Source: Prorocentrum cordatum (lineage: Eukaryota > Sar > Dinophyceae > Prorocentrales > Prorocentraceae). Taken from it: a stretch of DNA of 64,000 bases. Where the stretch lies: NCBI GenBank assembly GCA_963575745.1, contig CAUYUJ010014260.1, forward strand, positions 453,976-517,975, in the 5' to 3' direction. Below the pieces are notes generated by a model. It made no database searches. It was not told where the DNA came from and saw only the letters and a program-made list of their open reading frames with translations. Shown here piece after piece: positions 32,316 to 44,082 of the stretch. The first letter of the stretch is position 1, and every line of letters starts with the position of its first letter. The position numbers and the translations under genes are program-made.

Positions 32316-33720
32316 CCCTTGGATGCGCCGTGGCGGCCGAACTGGGCGAGGGCGGAGGGGGCAGCGGCAGCCGGCCACAAGGGGGGGGGGGGGGGAAGGG
32401 GCCGACCGGACGCGCCTGCGGCCCAGCCGCTCCCTGGCGGCGCACCACGGGGGGGCGACCGACGCTGCAGAGGAGGGAACGGGGGAAGCTTGAAAGGGGA
32501 GGGGGTGGGGGCTGGGGAGGAAGGAGGGGAGGAGCTGGCCTGCCTCCGAGGAGGCAGGCCTGGAGAAATGGGGCGGAGGAGAACGCGGGGAGGAGGATCA
32601 GGGGAATTGGGGGGAGGGACGTGGGGGGCAGAGGGAGAGGGGAGGATGAGGAATGATGGGATGGGAGAAGAGGATGAGGTGGGACGAGACATACAGATGG
32701 ACAATGGATTCGGGTCTTGGGAGGGAGCTGACGGTGGACGACTACTCGCTTGTCGGCGCGAGTCGTTTCAAGGTGTGGAACCTTTAGTGGGTCTGGTGGG
32801 CCTCTTGGAGCGCGATATGTTGGCTGTCTTGGTACCACACCGTGATGTCCTCACTGGGCACAGGGTCATTGGTGCCGTCATAGATGATGTCACACTGGAT
32901 GCCACATTGGTCTGCGGCGGCCGATGCGGTTTGGACGTCGGCTGGTTCGATTCCAGAAGTGGCGGTGAGCCTACGTCTGCCCGCTGCCATGCCGTGGCGC
33001 CCCAGTCGATTCATGGGCTCCTGTATTTAAGCGGTGCAGGAGAGCGAGGCAAAAGAGGCAGAGAAAGCGTCGGCGAGGTCGTCATCGATCTGTTTGCGTG
33101 CATGGTCAAGTGTCGCCGAATTCTGGCGTTCCTTGGCCCTTTCATGTGACCTGTCTGAATCTCCTGGCTGTCGCGTGCCGTTGGGGGGGCTGCTCCCGAA
33201 GAAGTGGCCAGGAAATCGTTACTGCAGTGTTGGCGCGACGGCGATAGCATCGGTTTCGCAGTCTGCTTTACGAATCAGGTCACGCTGTCTGCTGGGTCAG
33301 GAGGTACTTGGACGACGTTCTGCAAGCACTTGACCTCTGTGCGGCCCAATTGGTCGATGGCTCCCGGTATGCGGCCTGGCGTGGGCGCGGTGGCCTTAGC
33401 CGTCCTACGGAGGACACGGACTACAGGAAATCCTTCCCTGGATAATCGGTGCCGGTTGGCCCCAGGACGGCTAGCGAAAGGGGCTCCTCCTGTCGGCGGA
33501 TGTGCTGCAGGAGCCGGTTGCCCTCTTCTAGCGTGCAAAAAGGGAGATGCTGCTGGTGTGCGATGCCCCGTGCTCCGCCCAGTCCGGAATCAACGCGATG
33601 GGGACATCCCAGCGCTGTGCACCCAGGCTGGCGAGTGGGGCGGTGCCGTTCCTGTGGTGGGTGTCCGTCGAGGCCGCGGCCGGGGCTGGTTCTGCGCGCC
33701 AGGGAGTGGCGCAGCATGAT
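32316..33720. other. Unassigned region with complex open segments
   Basis: After a GGG-rich stretch, 32784-33014 (minus) encodes 76 residues of ordinary composition (CGIQCDIIYDGTNDPVPSED, VWYQDSQHIALQEAHQT), and further minus-strand segments at 33.42-33.72 kb look equally protein-like (GNRLLQHIRRQEEPLSLAVL; DVPIALIPDWAEHG). They lie in different frames. This could be a degraded gene or mobile element, but the plus strand of the same DNA is open as well and no family is recognised. Confidence 0.25.
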
Positions 33721-33749
33721 TTAGCTGATCCAGTTGTTCCCGCGGAGCG

Positions 33750-34025
33750 AGGTAGAGAGAGAGAGAGAGAGCGAGAGGGAGAAAGAATTAACTGAAAAGA
33801 ATTATATACATATAAATATATATATATATAGAGAGAGAGGGAGCGGGAGGGGGTAGTGAGAGAGAGAGGGCGAGATGTACAGAGCGAGAGGGCGATACAT
33901 CTATGAATGTAAGCATACAAAGAAAGGGATGAGACACGCAACTGGAGAGAGAGAGAGAGATACAGAAAGAAAGATGGAGAGAGAGAGAGAGAGAAACAAA
34001 CAAAGGAAGGAGAGAGAAAGAGGGA
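33750..34025 (+). repeat. (GA)n and (TA)n microsatellites
   Basis: GAGAGAGAGA tracts at 33753-33785, 33826-33870 and 33945-34010, with an ATATATATAT patch at 33800-33830. Confidence 0.85.
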
Positions 34026-35420
34026 TATGGCCTGAACACAAAAACACATATTCAGACTGGGCTCTACATCCATCCCCGCTCAAATCACAAGCGAGACGAC
34101 ATCAAAACCAGTCCAGGCCGCCGAACCGCTTCACTCACAGCGAAGCGACATCACATGCAAAAATGAATCAGAAGGAATGTGATGGCGTCTCAGTCGGACC
34201 ATTGAGAGATACAATATGTACGCGTTGGGCTTCCGATCTGGAACCTCCTGTCGCCAACATTGTCGTCTGATGATAAGAACGGGCTCTGACTGCCGGCAGG
34301 CTGTTTACTGGGATGGGAACTCTTGCTACGATCGGCGGGTAAGGCAAGTCCGATTCCGTCAACTGCAATCTCCCCCATCGAACGGCTCGACGACCGATCC
34401 CGCTACGGCCCAACAGTTTGCACGGCACATGACTGGGAACATGCTAGCGGCCAGGATTCTGATGACACCCGTGCGCTGTGCCATTTTCGCCGCAAGCCCC
34501 ACACACGCACCCTGCGATGCAAAATACGTCGAAGCTGGAAAAAGACAACGCGCTGGATACACAGTCGCATTGTTGGTTTACCAATACACTCAAGTGCCGA
34601 CAGCTGGATAAGGCATGCGGCACATGTGGTCCCAGTTATCAGTCAGGCCAGCCGCGTCGTGCGTATCCTGGTTTCTGGTAGTTCGTGCCCCCTTTCACTG
34701 CCTGGCCGACCAAGTAATATACAACTCCAGTGGCAGAACGCGACACGCCGTGCCAACTACTATTCGCAGGAAACAACAGCCCAACCGATGCGCTCCTGGC
34801 CTGGAGGTTCAAGGACACCAGGTACCTCAGGAAGGGAGGAAGGAGAGGAGGGTAGCAGTAAGGGAGGAAGAAGGGCTGGGAGGGGAGGAAGGAGGGGCGC
34901 TGACAGGCAGTCGGGGAAAGAAGGGGGGAGGGGAAGCAGGATAATATATAAAAAGAGGACTCTGGGGGAGGCAAGGGTAGGCGAGGGTCGCATGGAATGC
35001 TGCTTGCGACACTGTGACCATTATGGGGGCCAGAGCCGAAACATGTTGAATTATCAACGCCCGAGCATGGGAGCTCGAATGGCGACGAAGGGATCATCGA
35101 GGGACGACTTCGCGGGCGCAAAGGTGAACCGATCAAGTGGAGCCAGGGGGGGAGAAGACGACTGGAGTGCGACGGGGGCACGATGGAACTGCGAGGCAAG
35201 CGGAGAAAGACTACGGAGAGGGGCGCGACGCGGTCGCGAGAGAAGTGGGAGGGGAGTGCGCACGGGCAGCGCGCGCGCACCGCGAGGGAGCGCACAGGGG
35301 AGCTCGAGGGGAGCACGAAGGGGGGGGCGCGAAAGAAGGGAGCCGGAGGGGGCTGCGAAAAGGGCGCGCGGCGGGAGCAGCGACGGGCGTCCGAAGGGAT
35401 GGCGAAAAGAGCGCAGCACT
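34026..35420. other. No gene seen
   Basis: Unique sequence to 34.8 kb, then GGGAGGAAGG-type purine repeats. Overlapping frames of up to 460 codons at 34.3-35.7 kb are purine-repeat artefacts. Confidence 0.5.
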
Positions 35421-35424
35421 CGGC

Positions 35425-35552
35425 CTCCTCCTCCTCCTCCTCCTCCTCCTCCTCCCTCCTCCTCCTCCTCCTCCTCCTTTTCCTCCTTTTCCTCCTTCCT
35501 CCTCCTCCTCCTCCTCCTCCTCCTCCTCCTTCTTCTCCTCCTCCTCCCTCGA
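35425..35552 (+). repeat. (TCC)n microsatellite
   Basis: CTCCTCCTCC tract with TTTTCC interruptions. It is followed by two copies of a CGGTGCAT(A/G)T-type segment around 35598 and 35664. Confidence 0.9.
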
Positions 35553-37424
35553 CTCCTGGGCCTCCGCTCCTCGCAAGGCCCGTCCTTGACCCAGGGTCGG
35601 TGCATATACCTTCCTGGCCAAGGTAGAGGGCGTATGCACCGATCCTGGGCTCAGGATGGGCCTGGCCAGAATCGGTGCATGTGCACAGTTCTCTTTCCTC
35701 TAAAAGCATGAAGACGAATAGAGAGGCCGGCACCAACGAGCAAGACGTGGGCACGAGTGGAGAGCGAATGTGGTCGGCGGGCAGGGGGGCAAACGAAAAC
35801 AAAAGTGACCCTCGGATGAAAACGACTCGACTCAGCCGTCGCAGGGAACCCCCAATCACGCAACGTCAGCGTCCGACCTCTTGGCATCCGCCAGGCGCGT
35901 CACGTCCAAGGGAACCTCTGGGCTCTGAACGCGAGCCGCCCCTGCCGAAGTGCCAGACCGATCGCGCGTCACATGGCGCAGCCGCGCAGGCGAGCAGCCA
36001 TCGACCCCGTTCGGCCCGCGGACGACGGCGCCCGGCCCGGGAACTCTGCCACGCGCCGCCACCGCATCTGAAGCTCAGGCCACGGCAAGATGGAACGCAG
36101 GCCAGGCCAACCTGAATTCCAGACCGGGCTGATCTGAATCATCTGCGAGCCCCCCAGGGGGGACAATCTGTCTTTCAAAGAAGGCAATCTGAATTTCAGA
36201 CGGCTGTAATCTGAACTTCAGATGTGGAGGATCGGTCACGAACAAAAACATTGCACGATTATCCCCCGCCACGCGGTAAAAATGAACCCCGGGAAATGCA
36301 TAACCCGCAAGGCCCGTGACTGAGCATCGGGCAAATAATTTACATGAGCTCGACAATCGCAGGCACGCGTCGCTGCAGAACGCGCCAGCGCGTTTGCGCA
36401 ACCTACAAAAAACAAGACACCACAATAACATTGAATATTATGTTTGTTGGAGTGCCTGGTGATCATGCAGTCGTGATAGGACGGAACACCGGCTTGCAGA
36501 CCCCAAAAAGTAACCAATAATGCATCACGACGGGGAGCGATATACAACGTGACCACGAATGGATCACGATATGAATGCGAAGAGTCAACGGAAAAGGTTC
36601 CAAACGGAGTGCAAATGGAGCGCGGGATGAACAAGAATGTGTATGAATGGAGCCTGGAAGGAAGGTGTGAGGGTGCACGTGAGGGAGTACGAGAGAGCGC
36701 GGAAGGAACTACGAAGGGAGTAGAGAAAGGGGGCCCCTAGGGGAGCACAACTGGAATCTAGAACGACACACAGAGAATGTGACATGAATCATGACGAGGA
36801 GAACCACTGGGGTGAGACTGTAAGATGCTTGATAATAATGGCACATGGTTCCTGATCGTAACGGTGACCATGTCCGCTGAATATTTCTAATGGCTGATCC
36901 ATGTGCAAGGCAACATCGATGCAGCTATGCAGCTGGTCAGTCCGCTAAACCACGTCGGTGCGCGCGCCAGGTAATGAACGTGACACGCGTTTCAAGCACG
37001 GTCAAGGCGTGCTTTACATTTGGCGCGACTGGGTCCCACCGCGTGTTTACATTGTTTTGGGCGGCGCCGAAGTGGCGAGGTCATAGATCAGTGTGTCTAA
37101 AAATAGGCATGCCTATACGAGTTCGGTTGAACAGAGTTGGGTCGAACGGGGTATGATGCCCCCCTCGCCTATGTTGCTGCCTTGCAGGGGATTGGGCATT
37201 CGCATGGCTTCTGATGCATATTCCCATGGATCCCAGTGGCACGCCAGAATAATCACTCGTACAGTGCACTGGAATCCCCTGGAGGTTTCCATGGGCTCCA
37301 ATGCGCATCCCAATGGATGCCAAAGGGAGCCTATGGAATCCTGTGGGTCTAATTTGTCCGACGGATACTTGCGTATATGTATAAATATGATATAGGGCCC
37401 CATGATGTTCTATTGTATTTCGAT
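35553..37424. other. No gene seen; small ATCTGAA/TTCAGAT palindromes
   Basis: 36130-36225 carries several near-palindromes of the form AATCTGAANTTCAGA. Otherwise unique or weakly repetitive sequence without coding signature. Confidence 0.5.
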
Positions 37425-37690
37425 GAAGTCCTGAGAAGTCGATTTAAGCCCCACGGAACCAACTGGAGTCACTTGAATCCAATCGAGTCCGACGGAGTCC
37501 ACTGGAGTACATGGGCGCCCCGAAGGAGCGCAACGGATCACAATCAAATTGGAGCGCAATGAAGCCCACTGGAGTCCAATGAAGTCGTATGGGCTCTCTA
37601 TAGAAGTCTCATACAGCGCAGTGAAGTCCAACGGATCGCAATGGAGTCCAATGGAGATTAGAGTCCGATGGAGCTCAATGGAGACCAACA
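37425..37690 (+). repeat. GGAGTCCAATGGAGTCC minisatellite
   Basis: Irregular 9-12-bp units based on GGAGTCCA(A/C)TGGAGT and GAAGTCC. Related CCCATGGAT/CCAGTGG sequences occur at 37.2-37.33 kb. Confidence 0.7.
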
Positions 37691-38425
37691 TCTGCGAACA
37701 AAAAGCAGACTTGAAGCCACCGCAGGACCACTACATTGAAAAGAACTCATGGACATGACTGGTGCGCCCCACGAACGCTTCGCACAGGAACGCATCACCA
37801 CGCTCAATGTCCCCCGCCCTCGGGAGAACGATGGCAATCCAGAATGAAAGCGGGACGATGACGATGAATGCACCGCGGGGCAGGAGGATGGGCGCATGGG
37901 GAAGGGGGGAAGACGTCGACGCAGAGGAATGGATAGCACGAGGCACATCGCCGAACAGCGCCGCGCGCTACGCCCACGATGCGAAGCAGCGCCAAGCGCT
38001 GCACAAAGAGCGCGATGTCTCAAACAGAACTGCGCGAAGCGCGGAGCGCTGCATGGCGGCGGGCAGGTGCCGACGTGCAGCGCCGCGCGCGGGATGGCGC
38101 CCTCGCGCCGCGTGCTCTGCGACGTGACGGCGCCCCGCGCTGTGCGACAGGACAGCGCCGCGCCCGAAAGGGGCAGCGGAGGCGGCTGCGGTCGGGACCG
38201 GCCGAGGCTCAAACAAGTGTTTTGAAGGGCCCGCAGGACCGCGCCCGCGGCGCGAGGCGTCGCGCGCGGGCCTCTGCTGCGGCCCTGCACGGCCAAAACC
38301 ACGAGAAGCGTCAAACGATCCGTGGTCTCCCGCCACCGGGCTGTTGCCGGCAGCCTTGACGCGCGGCGAACTCTCAACTTCAAACTAATCGTGCCGGCTT
38401 CGCGAGCCCACCAGAGAGCCACGAG
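37691..38425. other. No gene seen
   Basis: GC-rich; the two main overlapping frames (37658-38422 minus and 37979-38359 plus) are without recognisable motifs. Confidence 0.45.
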
Positions 38426-38429
38426 CTCG

Positions 38430-39025
38430 GGCCTGATCCGCGTGCGACGTCCTGCGATGACCTTCCCGGGAGCTCACGAAAAAAGGCGACACAAGCGCAG
38501 ATCGCAGCCCACCAGGTAGCCGCGTGGTCTCATCTGATCCGCGTATGACGTCCCTGCGCTGAACCTCCCAGGAGCGCACGAAAGTGGCAAACATTGCGCA
38601 GATCGCAACCCCCAAGGAAGCAACGAGGTCTCACCAGGATCCGCGTATGACGTCCCTATGCTGGCCCTCCCAGGAGCTCAGGAAAAAGGCGACAAGTGCG
38701 CACTGCGCAGCCCCCCAGGCAACCCCGAGGTCTCGCCTGATCCGCGCATGACGTCCCTGCGCTGGCCCTCCCAAGAACTCACGAAAAAAAACGGAAATTG
38801 CGCAGATCGCAGCCCCCAAGGGAGCCGCGAGGTCTCGTCTGATCCGCGTATGACGTCCCTGCGCTGGCCTTCCCAGGAGCTCACGACAAAAAGCGACAAT
38901 AGTGAACTGCGCAGCCCCCCAGGCAACCGCGAGGTCTCGCCTGATCCGCGCATGGCGTTTCTGCGCTGGCCCTCCCAAGAGCTCATTAAAAAAGGCGACG
39001 GTTTCGCAGATCGCAACCCACCAGG
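38430..39025 (+). repeat. 101-102-bp tandem repeat, 6 units
   Basis: GATCCGCG (or GATCCGCA variant context) begins at 38435, 38536, 38638, 38739, 38841 and 38943. Each unit contains ATGACGTCCCTGCGCTGGCC, CTCCCA(G/A)GAGCTCACGAAAA, GCGCAGATCGCAGCCCC and CGAGGTCTCGC. The frames through it repeat at the unit length and are not called as genes. TGACGTC is a regular palindrome in every unit. Confidence 0.9.
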
Positions 39026-39964
39026 AGGCAGGCAGGAAACAAGCAGGAGGCAGGAGGAGAGAGGAGGGAGGCGACAGGAGGTCGGAGGAGGGGAGGAGGA
39101 GAGGAGGGAAGTCGAGACCACAGTGCCACGCCCTGGCTGGATCCAATGCCAAAAATGACTGCAATGTGAACTTGTAAGTCTGGCGTGGGCCTCACGCTGG
39201 GAACGTGCACGTCGGTTCGTGTCCGCTGCTGGCGACACGCTGCCTCATGGGCGCTTCCGCGGGCATCGGAAGAGAGCGGCCTTGGAAGTGCATCCTAGCT
39301 CCATTCCTTTCGTTATTCGCAAATGCACTGACACACATTATACGGCTGAAGTTCTGAAACTAAACTCCAGGGTAGTTGATAGACGCGCACCTCCGAGACG
39401 AGCAACATGCAGCTCGATAGTAACTTGTAAGGACGCTTGGCCACTGCTGTGCATTCGCAGCCCGAAATAACAACATTCGGCGGCGAGCCAAGGGGGGGAT
39501 GTCAGAGGGGGCGGGCCTTCTCAGAAGGCTCGGAAGGCCTCGGGGCTTCTGAGACGTGTTCTAAGCCTTCCCCAAACACACCGAAAACTGATCAGAAGGC
39601 GCGAGGGCTTCTGAGAAGCTCCGCCGCCTTCTGAGAAGGCCTGCTCCCTCTCACTTCCCCCTGGCGCGCCGCCGAAACATGCGGGGGGTACTGACAATGC
39701 TGTGGCAATATACAATGACTTTGCGCGAGCTTGCAAGAACGAGGTGTCTGTTGTAAAATCGCTCCATTCCCCAAACATGCTTCCACCATGCGACGGCAAA
39801 GTCGTGCCGTGACGACCTGCGCGCTGGTTTCTGACACTGCGTGGGTCGTTCAACACTGAACGATCCCGACTTTCCGACAGCGCAGATCGTTGATGCGGGT
39901 CGATGCCGGCGCACTTGTGGCGTTCAACCTTGAACATCCTCGCTGTGGTCGCCACCGCGACGAC
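39026..39964. other. No gene seen; TTCTGAGAAGG palindromes
   Basis: 39525-39660 contains several CTTCTGAGAAG(G/C) inverted repeats, a motif also seen at 44.1 kb. No coding signature. Confidence 0.5.
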
Positions 39965-40375
39965 AAGACGCGGTGGGGAACACGGCGCGGGAGGGAGGGG
40001 ATGATGAGCAGGGGGGGAGGGAGGGGATGAGGAGGGAGGGTGGGAGGGAGGGGAGGAGGGAGGGAGGGAGGGGATGATGAGGAGGGAGGGGATGATGAGG
40101 AGGGAGGGGATGATGAGGAGGGAGGGAGGGAGGGAGGGGATGATGAGGAGGGAGGGAGGGGATGATGAGGAGGGAGGGAGGGAGGGGACGAGGAGGGGGA
40201 GGAGGGAGGGACAAGAACTCCTGCGCGCTGGAGCGTTCGGCAGGCGAGCGACCGCCGGGCGAGAAACACCACGACGTCCCAAGTCCTCCTCCACCCCTCC
40301 CATTCCTCGACTCCTCTCCCTCCTCCAGTCCTCCAGTCCTCCAGTCCTCCAGTCCTCCAGTCCTCCTCCTCCTTG
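39965..40375. repeat. GGGAGGGGATGATGAGGA repeats and (TCCTCCAG)n
   Basis: 39985-40212 is built of GAGGGAGGGGATGAT units. 40318-40368 has about five copies of a 10-bp CTCCAGTCCT-type unit on the opposite purine/pyrimidine bias. Confidence 0.85.
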
Positions 40376-41424
40376 TCCTCACCATTAACTCCTCCTCCCC
40401 CTCCCTCCTCGGACCGACTGATTACTCCAAACACTGTAGGAACCTATCAGAAACACCTCAATATCCGCCTCCGCCCCCTCTTCCTTCAGCATGTCATCGG
40501 GGTCCCCCGCAGCGTCAACTCCTCCCGCTTGTCCTCATAAGACGACATGAGCATAAACTTTCGGAGGGCCGCGTGTAGTTGACTGATTGGAGCTGAACCC
40601 TCTCCCTGGCGAGCGCCAGGGGTGGTGCCAGAGGTGCCGCAAGCGGGGTCCAGCGCCGATCTAACAGACCCGCGCAAGACTCCGAAACTGTATGCTTATG
40701 CAGTCTTCCCCGCTTCGATCATCCCCGCCCTCCTCGACGGGCGAACGGGCTTCTGGGCCCCGCGCATGAAGAGCAGCCCGAAAAAGCCGCAGCTGGTCTC
40801 GCCCGCGCAGCTCTCCGAATCCTGCTGGGGGTAGCTAGCACATCCGACGACTGGTGGAAGCTCCGTCGGAGGCCTACTCGGTCCTCCTGGGCTTTGTACC
40901 CAGCGGAGGACATACCTTCGGGCCTCCCGAGTGGGGCCCGAACCGATGGGGTCGGAGGATTGAGTCAAATTGCCGATGCATCGCTGACGCACTGGTCTTC
41001 TTGTTTGGTCCAGCTTGGGCCCCAGATACTTTGGAGGTCGAGAGGGCCCGATGCATGAAGAAGATGGAGTGTGGCTAGGCCTTCTTTCCTAGACTCTGTG
41101 TGGGCCGCTCTGAAAACCATGAATCCAGCAATGTTGTCATCTCTTCTGGGTGCACGTTGTATTTCCGCCGCCCCCATGCGGGCATTCCCCCGGTTTCCGC
41201 CGGCGGGGGCGCCCTTGTGTGGATTCCGCCAGCTTCCAACGCCCTTCCGCCGCATACCGCCGAGGAAGAGCTGACAACTCATGCGGCCCTCGAACACGAG
41301 GCCCATGTCTGGAGCGGGCCACGTTGCCTATTGCGGGAGGCGCGACCTCTGGCCTCGACAGGAAGAGAAAGGGACGCTGTGCGCCTTGAGGCTGTTGGAC
41401 ACTCGCCACGGCGCCACTCCCATC
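40376..41424. other. No gene; dispersed repeat B copy 2 and an introner-like fragment
   Basis: 40545-40660 resembles 19940-20065 (AACTTTCGGAGGGCCGCGT, then CTGGCGAGCGCCAGG). At 40915-40990 the sequence GATGGGGTCGGAGGATTGAG followed by GCCGATGCATCGC matches the end of the introner family found at 43.53 and 52.49 kb, but no matching opposite end was found. Confidence 0.45.
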
Positions 41425-43490
41425 CCGTAGCGCGTCAAAGTTGTCAACGTTGGGCCTCCCTCCTTCCCCTCCTGCTGCCAGCGGGATCCCAGAGCTCCAG
41501 GTGGGACGGCCCCCCAATGCGCCAACGTTGGGCCTCCCTCCCTCTGCCAGCGGGGACCCAGGTCTCCAGGTGAGGCGACCCCCCAAGGGGCCAACGGTGT
41601 CAACGTTGTCAACGTTGTCAACGTTGGACCTGCCCCCTGCCAGCGAGGACCCAGGGATCCAGGTTGGGCGACCACCCAAGGGGCCAACGTTGTCAACGTT
41701 GCTAATGTTGTCAACGTTGGGGCTCCCCACCCTGCCAGCGAAGACCCAGGGCTTCAGGTTGGCTGGCCCCTCAAGGCGCCAATGATCTCAACGTTGGGCC
41801 TCCCAGAGCTCCCGTTGTCAACGTTGTCAACGTTGGGCCTCCCTCCCCTGCCAGCGGGGACCCAGGTCTCCAGGTGAGGCGACCCCCCAAGGCGCCAACG
41901 TTGTCAACGTTGGGCCTGCCCCCTGCCAGCGAGGACCCAGGGCTCCAGGTTGGGCGGCCCCCCCAAGGCGCCAACGTTGTCAACGTTGTCAATGCTGTTA
42001 ACGTTGGGCCTGCCCCCCCCTGCCAGCGAGGTCCGAGGGCTTCAGGTTGGGCGGCCCCCCAAGGCGCCAACGTTGTCAACGTTGTCAACATTGTCAACGT
42101 TGGGCCTCCCCCTCCCTGCCAGCGGAGGGCCCGGACCTCCCGGACGGGGAACTCCGGAAGCTCCGGGAGCTTCCGGAGCTCCAGGTCCGGAGCTCCTGGA
42201 ATTCCCGTTCAGGGACTGAGGCTTGCTTGCGTCAATGTGTTGTTCAGCCTCACGCGTGGGGACTGAGGCTTGCTTGCGTCAGACAGGCGGCCCCCGAAGG
42301 GGCTAACGTTGTCAACGTGGTCAACGCTGTCAACGTTGGGCCTGCCCCCCCTGCCAGCGAGGACCCAGAGCTCCAGGTGAGGCGGCCCCCCAAGGCGCCA
42401 AAGTTGTCAACATCGTGGACGTTGTCAACGTTAGGCCCCCCCCCTGCCAGCGAGGACCCAGGGCTCCAGGTGAGGCGGCCCCCCAAGGCGCCAACGTTGT
42501 CAACGTTGTCAACGTTGGGCCTCCCTCCCTTTGCCAGCGTGTACCTAGGGCCCCAGGTGAGGCGGCCCTCCAAGGCGCCAACGTTGTCAACGTTGCCAAC
42601 GTTGGGCCTCCTCCCTCCCCCTCCCTCGTCAGCCAGAGCACAGGGCTCAAGATGGGGCGGCCCCCCAAGGCAACAACGTCGTCAACGTTGTCAACGTAGG
42701 GCTTCCCTACCTCCCCTCTGCCAGCGAGGTCCCGGAGCTCCTGGAGCTCTAGGTCCGGAGCTCCCCGCGCTCCTTTTCAGGGACTGAGGCATGCTTGCGT
42801 TCGCCGTGGGACTGAGGCTTGCTTGCGTCAGACAGACGGTTCCCCGAAGGCAACATTGTTGTCAACGTTGTCAACGTTGTCAACGTTGGGCCTCCCTCCC
42901 TCTGCCAGCGTGTACATAGGAACCCAGGTGAGGCGGCCCCCCAAGGCGCCATCGTTGTCAACGTTGTCAACGTTGTCAACGTTGGGCCTCCTCCCTCCCT
43001 CTCCCTCGTCAGCCAGAGCACAGGGCTCAAGATGGCGCGGCACCCCAAGGCGCCAACGTCGTCGACGTTGTCAACGTTGGGCCTCCCTCCCTCTGCCAGC
43101 GAGATCCCAGAGCTCCCGGACAGGGAGGTCTGGGAACTCCTGGAGCTCCCAGAGTTCCTTTTCAGGGACTGAAGCTTGCTTGCGTCCATGTGTTGTTCAG
43201 CCTCACGCATCGGGACTGAGGTTTCCTTGCGTTCGCCGTCACGGCGTCGTCTTTTGAGGGACTGAGGCTTGCTTACGTCAGACAGACGGTCCCCCAAGGC
43301 GTCAACGTTGTCAACGTTGTCCCCCTGCCAGCGAGGACCCAGGGCTCCAGGTTGGGCGGCCCCCCAAGGCGCCAACGTTGTCAACATTGTCCACGTTGTC
43401 AACGTTCGCCCCCCCCCCCCTGCCAGCGAGGATCCAGGGCCCCAGGTGAGGCGCCCCCTCGGGGCGTCAACGTTGTCAACGTTGTCAACG
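41425..43490 (+). repeat. Composite minisatellite with GTCAACGTT core
   Basis: Units of roughly 80-100 bp: one to four copies of the 9-mer GTCAACGTT, then GGGCCTCCC, a C-rich run, CTGCCAGCGAGGACCCAG, GGCTCCAGGT, GGGCGGCCCCCCAAGGCGCC. About 20 units are present with variable 9-mer number. A second repeated module (GGGACTGAGGCTTGCTTGCG TCAGACAG) appears near 42.2, 42.8 and 43.2 kb. Frames reading Asn-Val-Asp-Asn or Leu-Ser-Thr-Leu repeats are by-products. Confidence 0.9.
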
Positions 43491-43529
43491 TTGGGCATCC
43501 CTCCCGGCTTCTGCCTCGCGCGAAGACAT

Positions 43530-43747
43530 ATGCCTCCAATACGGGGTCCGAATAGATGGAACGGAGGATTGTGACGCATCGCCGTTGCATCGGCGAGACA
43601 TCGGCGAGGCATCGGCGACGCCGGCGATGCATCTGCGAGGCCAGTGTGGAGGAAAGCGGGCTGCACATTAAGCCGCATCGGTGATACATCGGCAATGCGG
43701 AAGGATCCTCCAACCCCATCCGCTCGGATCCCATCTCGGAGGCCTGG
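43530..43747. mobile_element. Introner-family inverted-repeat element, copy 2
   Basis: Left end TGCCTCCAATACGGGGTCCG plus AATAGATGG; right end AAGGATCCTCCAACCCCATC plus a CGCTCGGATCCCATC segment and GGAGGCC. These are inverted copies of each other and match both ends of the element in the carotenoid oxygenase intron. The middle holds GCATCGGCGA repeats, as in that element. No exon is recognisable beside this copy, so whether it is an intron is unknown. A (GGA)n tract follows directly. Confidence 0.7.
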
Positions 43748-43748
43748 A

Positions 43749-43852
43749 GAGAGGAGGAGGAGGAGGAGAAGGAGGAGGAGGAGGAGGAGGAGGAGGAGGA
43801 GGAGGAGGAGGGGAAGAGGAGGAGGAGGAGGAGGAGGAGGAGGAGGAGGAGA
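43749..43852 (+). repeat. (GGA)n microsatellite
   Basis: GAGGAGGAGG tract with a GGGGAAGA interruption, directly beside the introner-family copy. Confidence 0.9.
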
Positions 43853-44082
43853 ACCAGTGCAAACCAAAGAGTCATCAACGATGTTGGAATGAACCCTCCC
43901 TCCAAGCTCCCTCTTCATACGCCCCTACAACGGTTCATTTTCATTGAGGAACTGCCTCGTTGGAAGACACCCTTGAAGACCCTGAAGCATGCAAAAACAT
44001 TGTCCTCGGGATTTCAACGCCGCGGATCAAGGAGGAGGAAGAGGAGGAGGGAGAGATTGGCGGTGCGCAGAGGGGGGTAGTG

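Noticed and set aside
34323-35711. 462-codon plus-strand frame
   Set aside because: Purine-repeat and TCC-tract artefact; a 406-codon minus frame covers the same bases.
38430-39025. CRISPR-like array
   Set aside because: Units are 101-102 bp with no distinct spacers, and the genome is eukaryotic; it is a plain tandem satellite.
42749-43918. 389-codon minus-strand frame with Asn-Val-Asp-Asn repeats
   Set aside because: It is the GTCAACGTT minisatellite read in one frame. Frames on the other strand are equally open and unit-length changes are not multiples of three.
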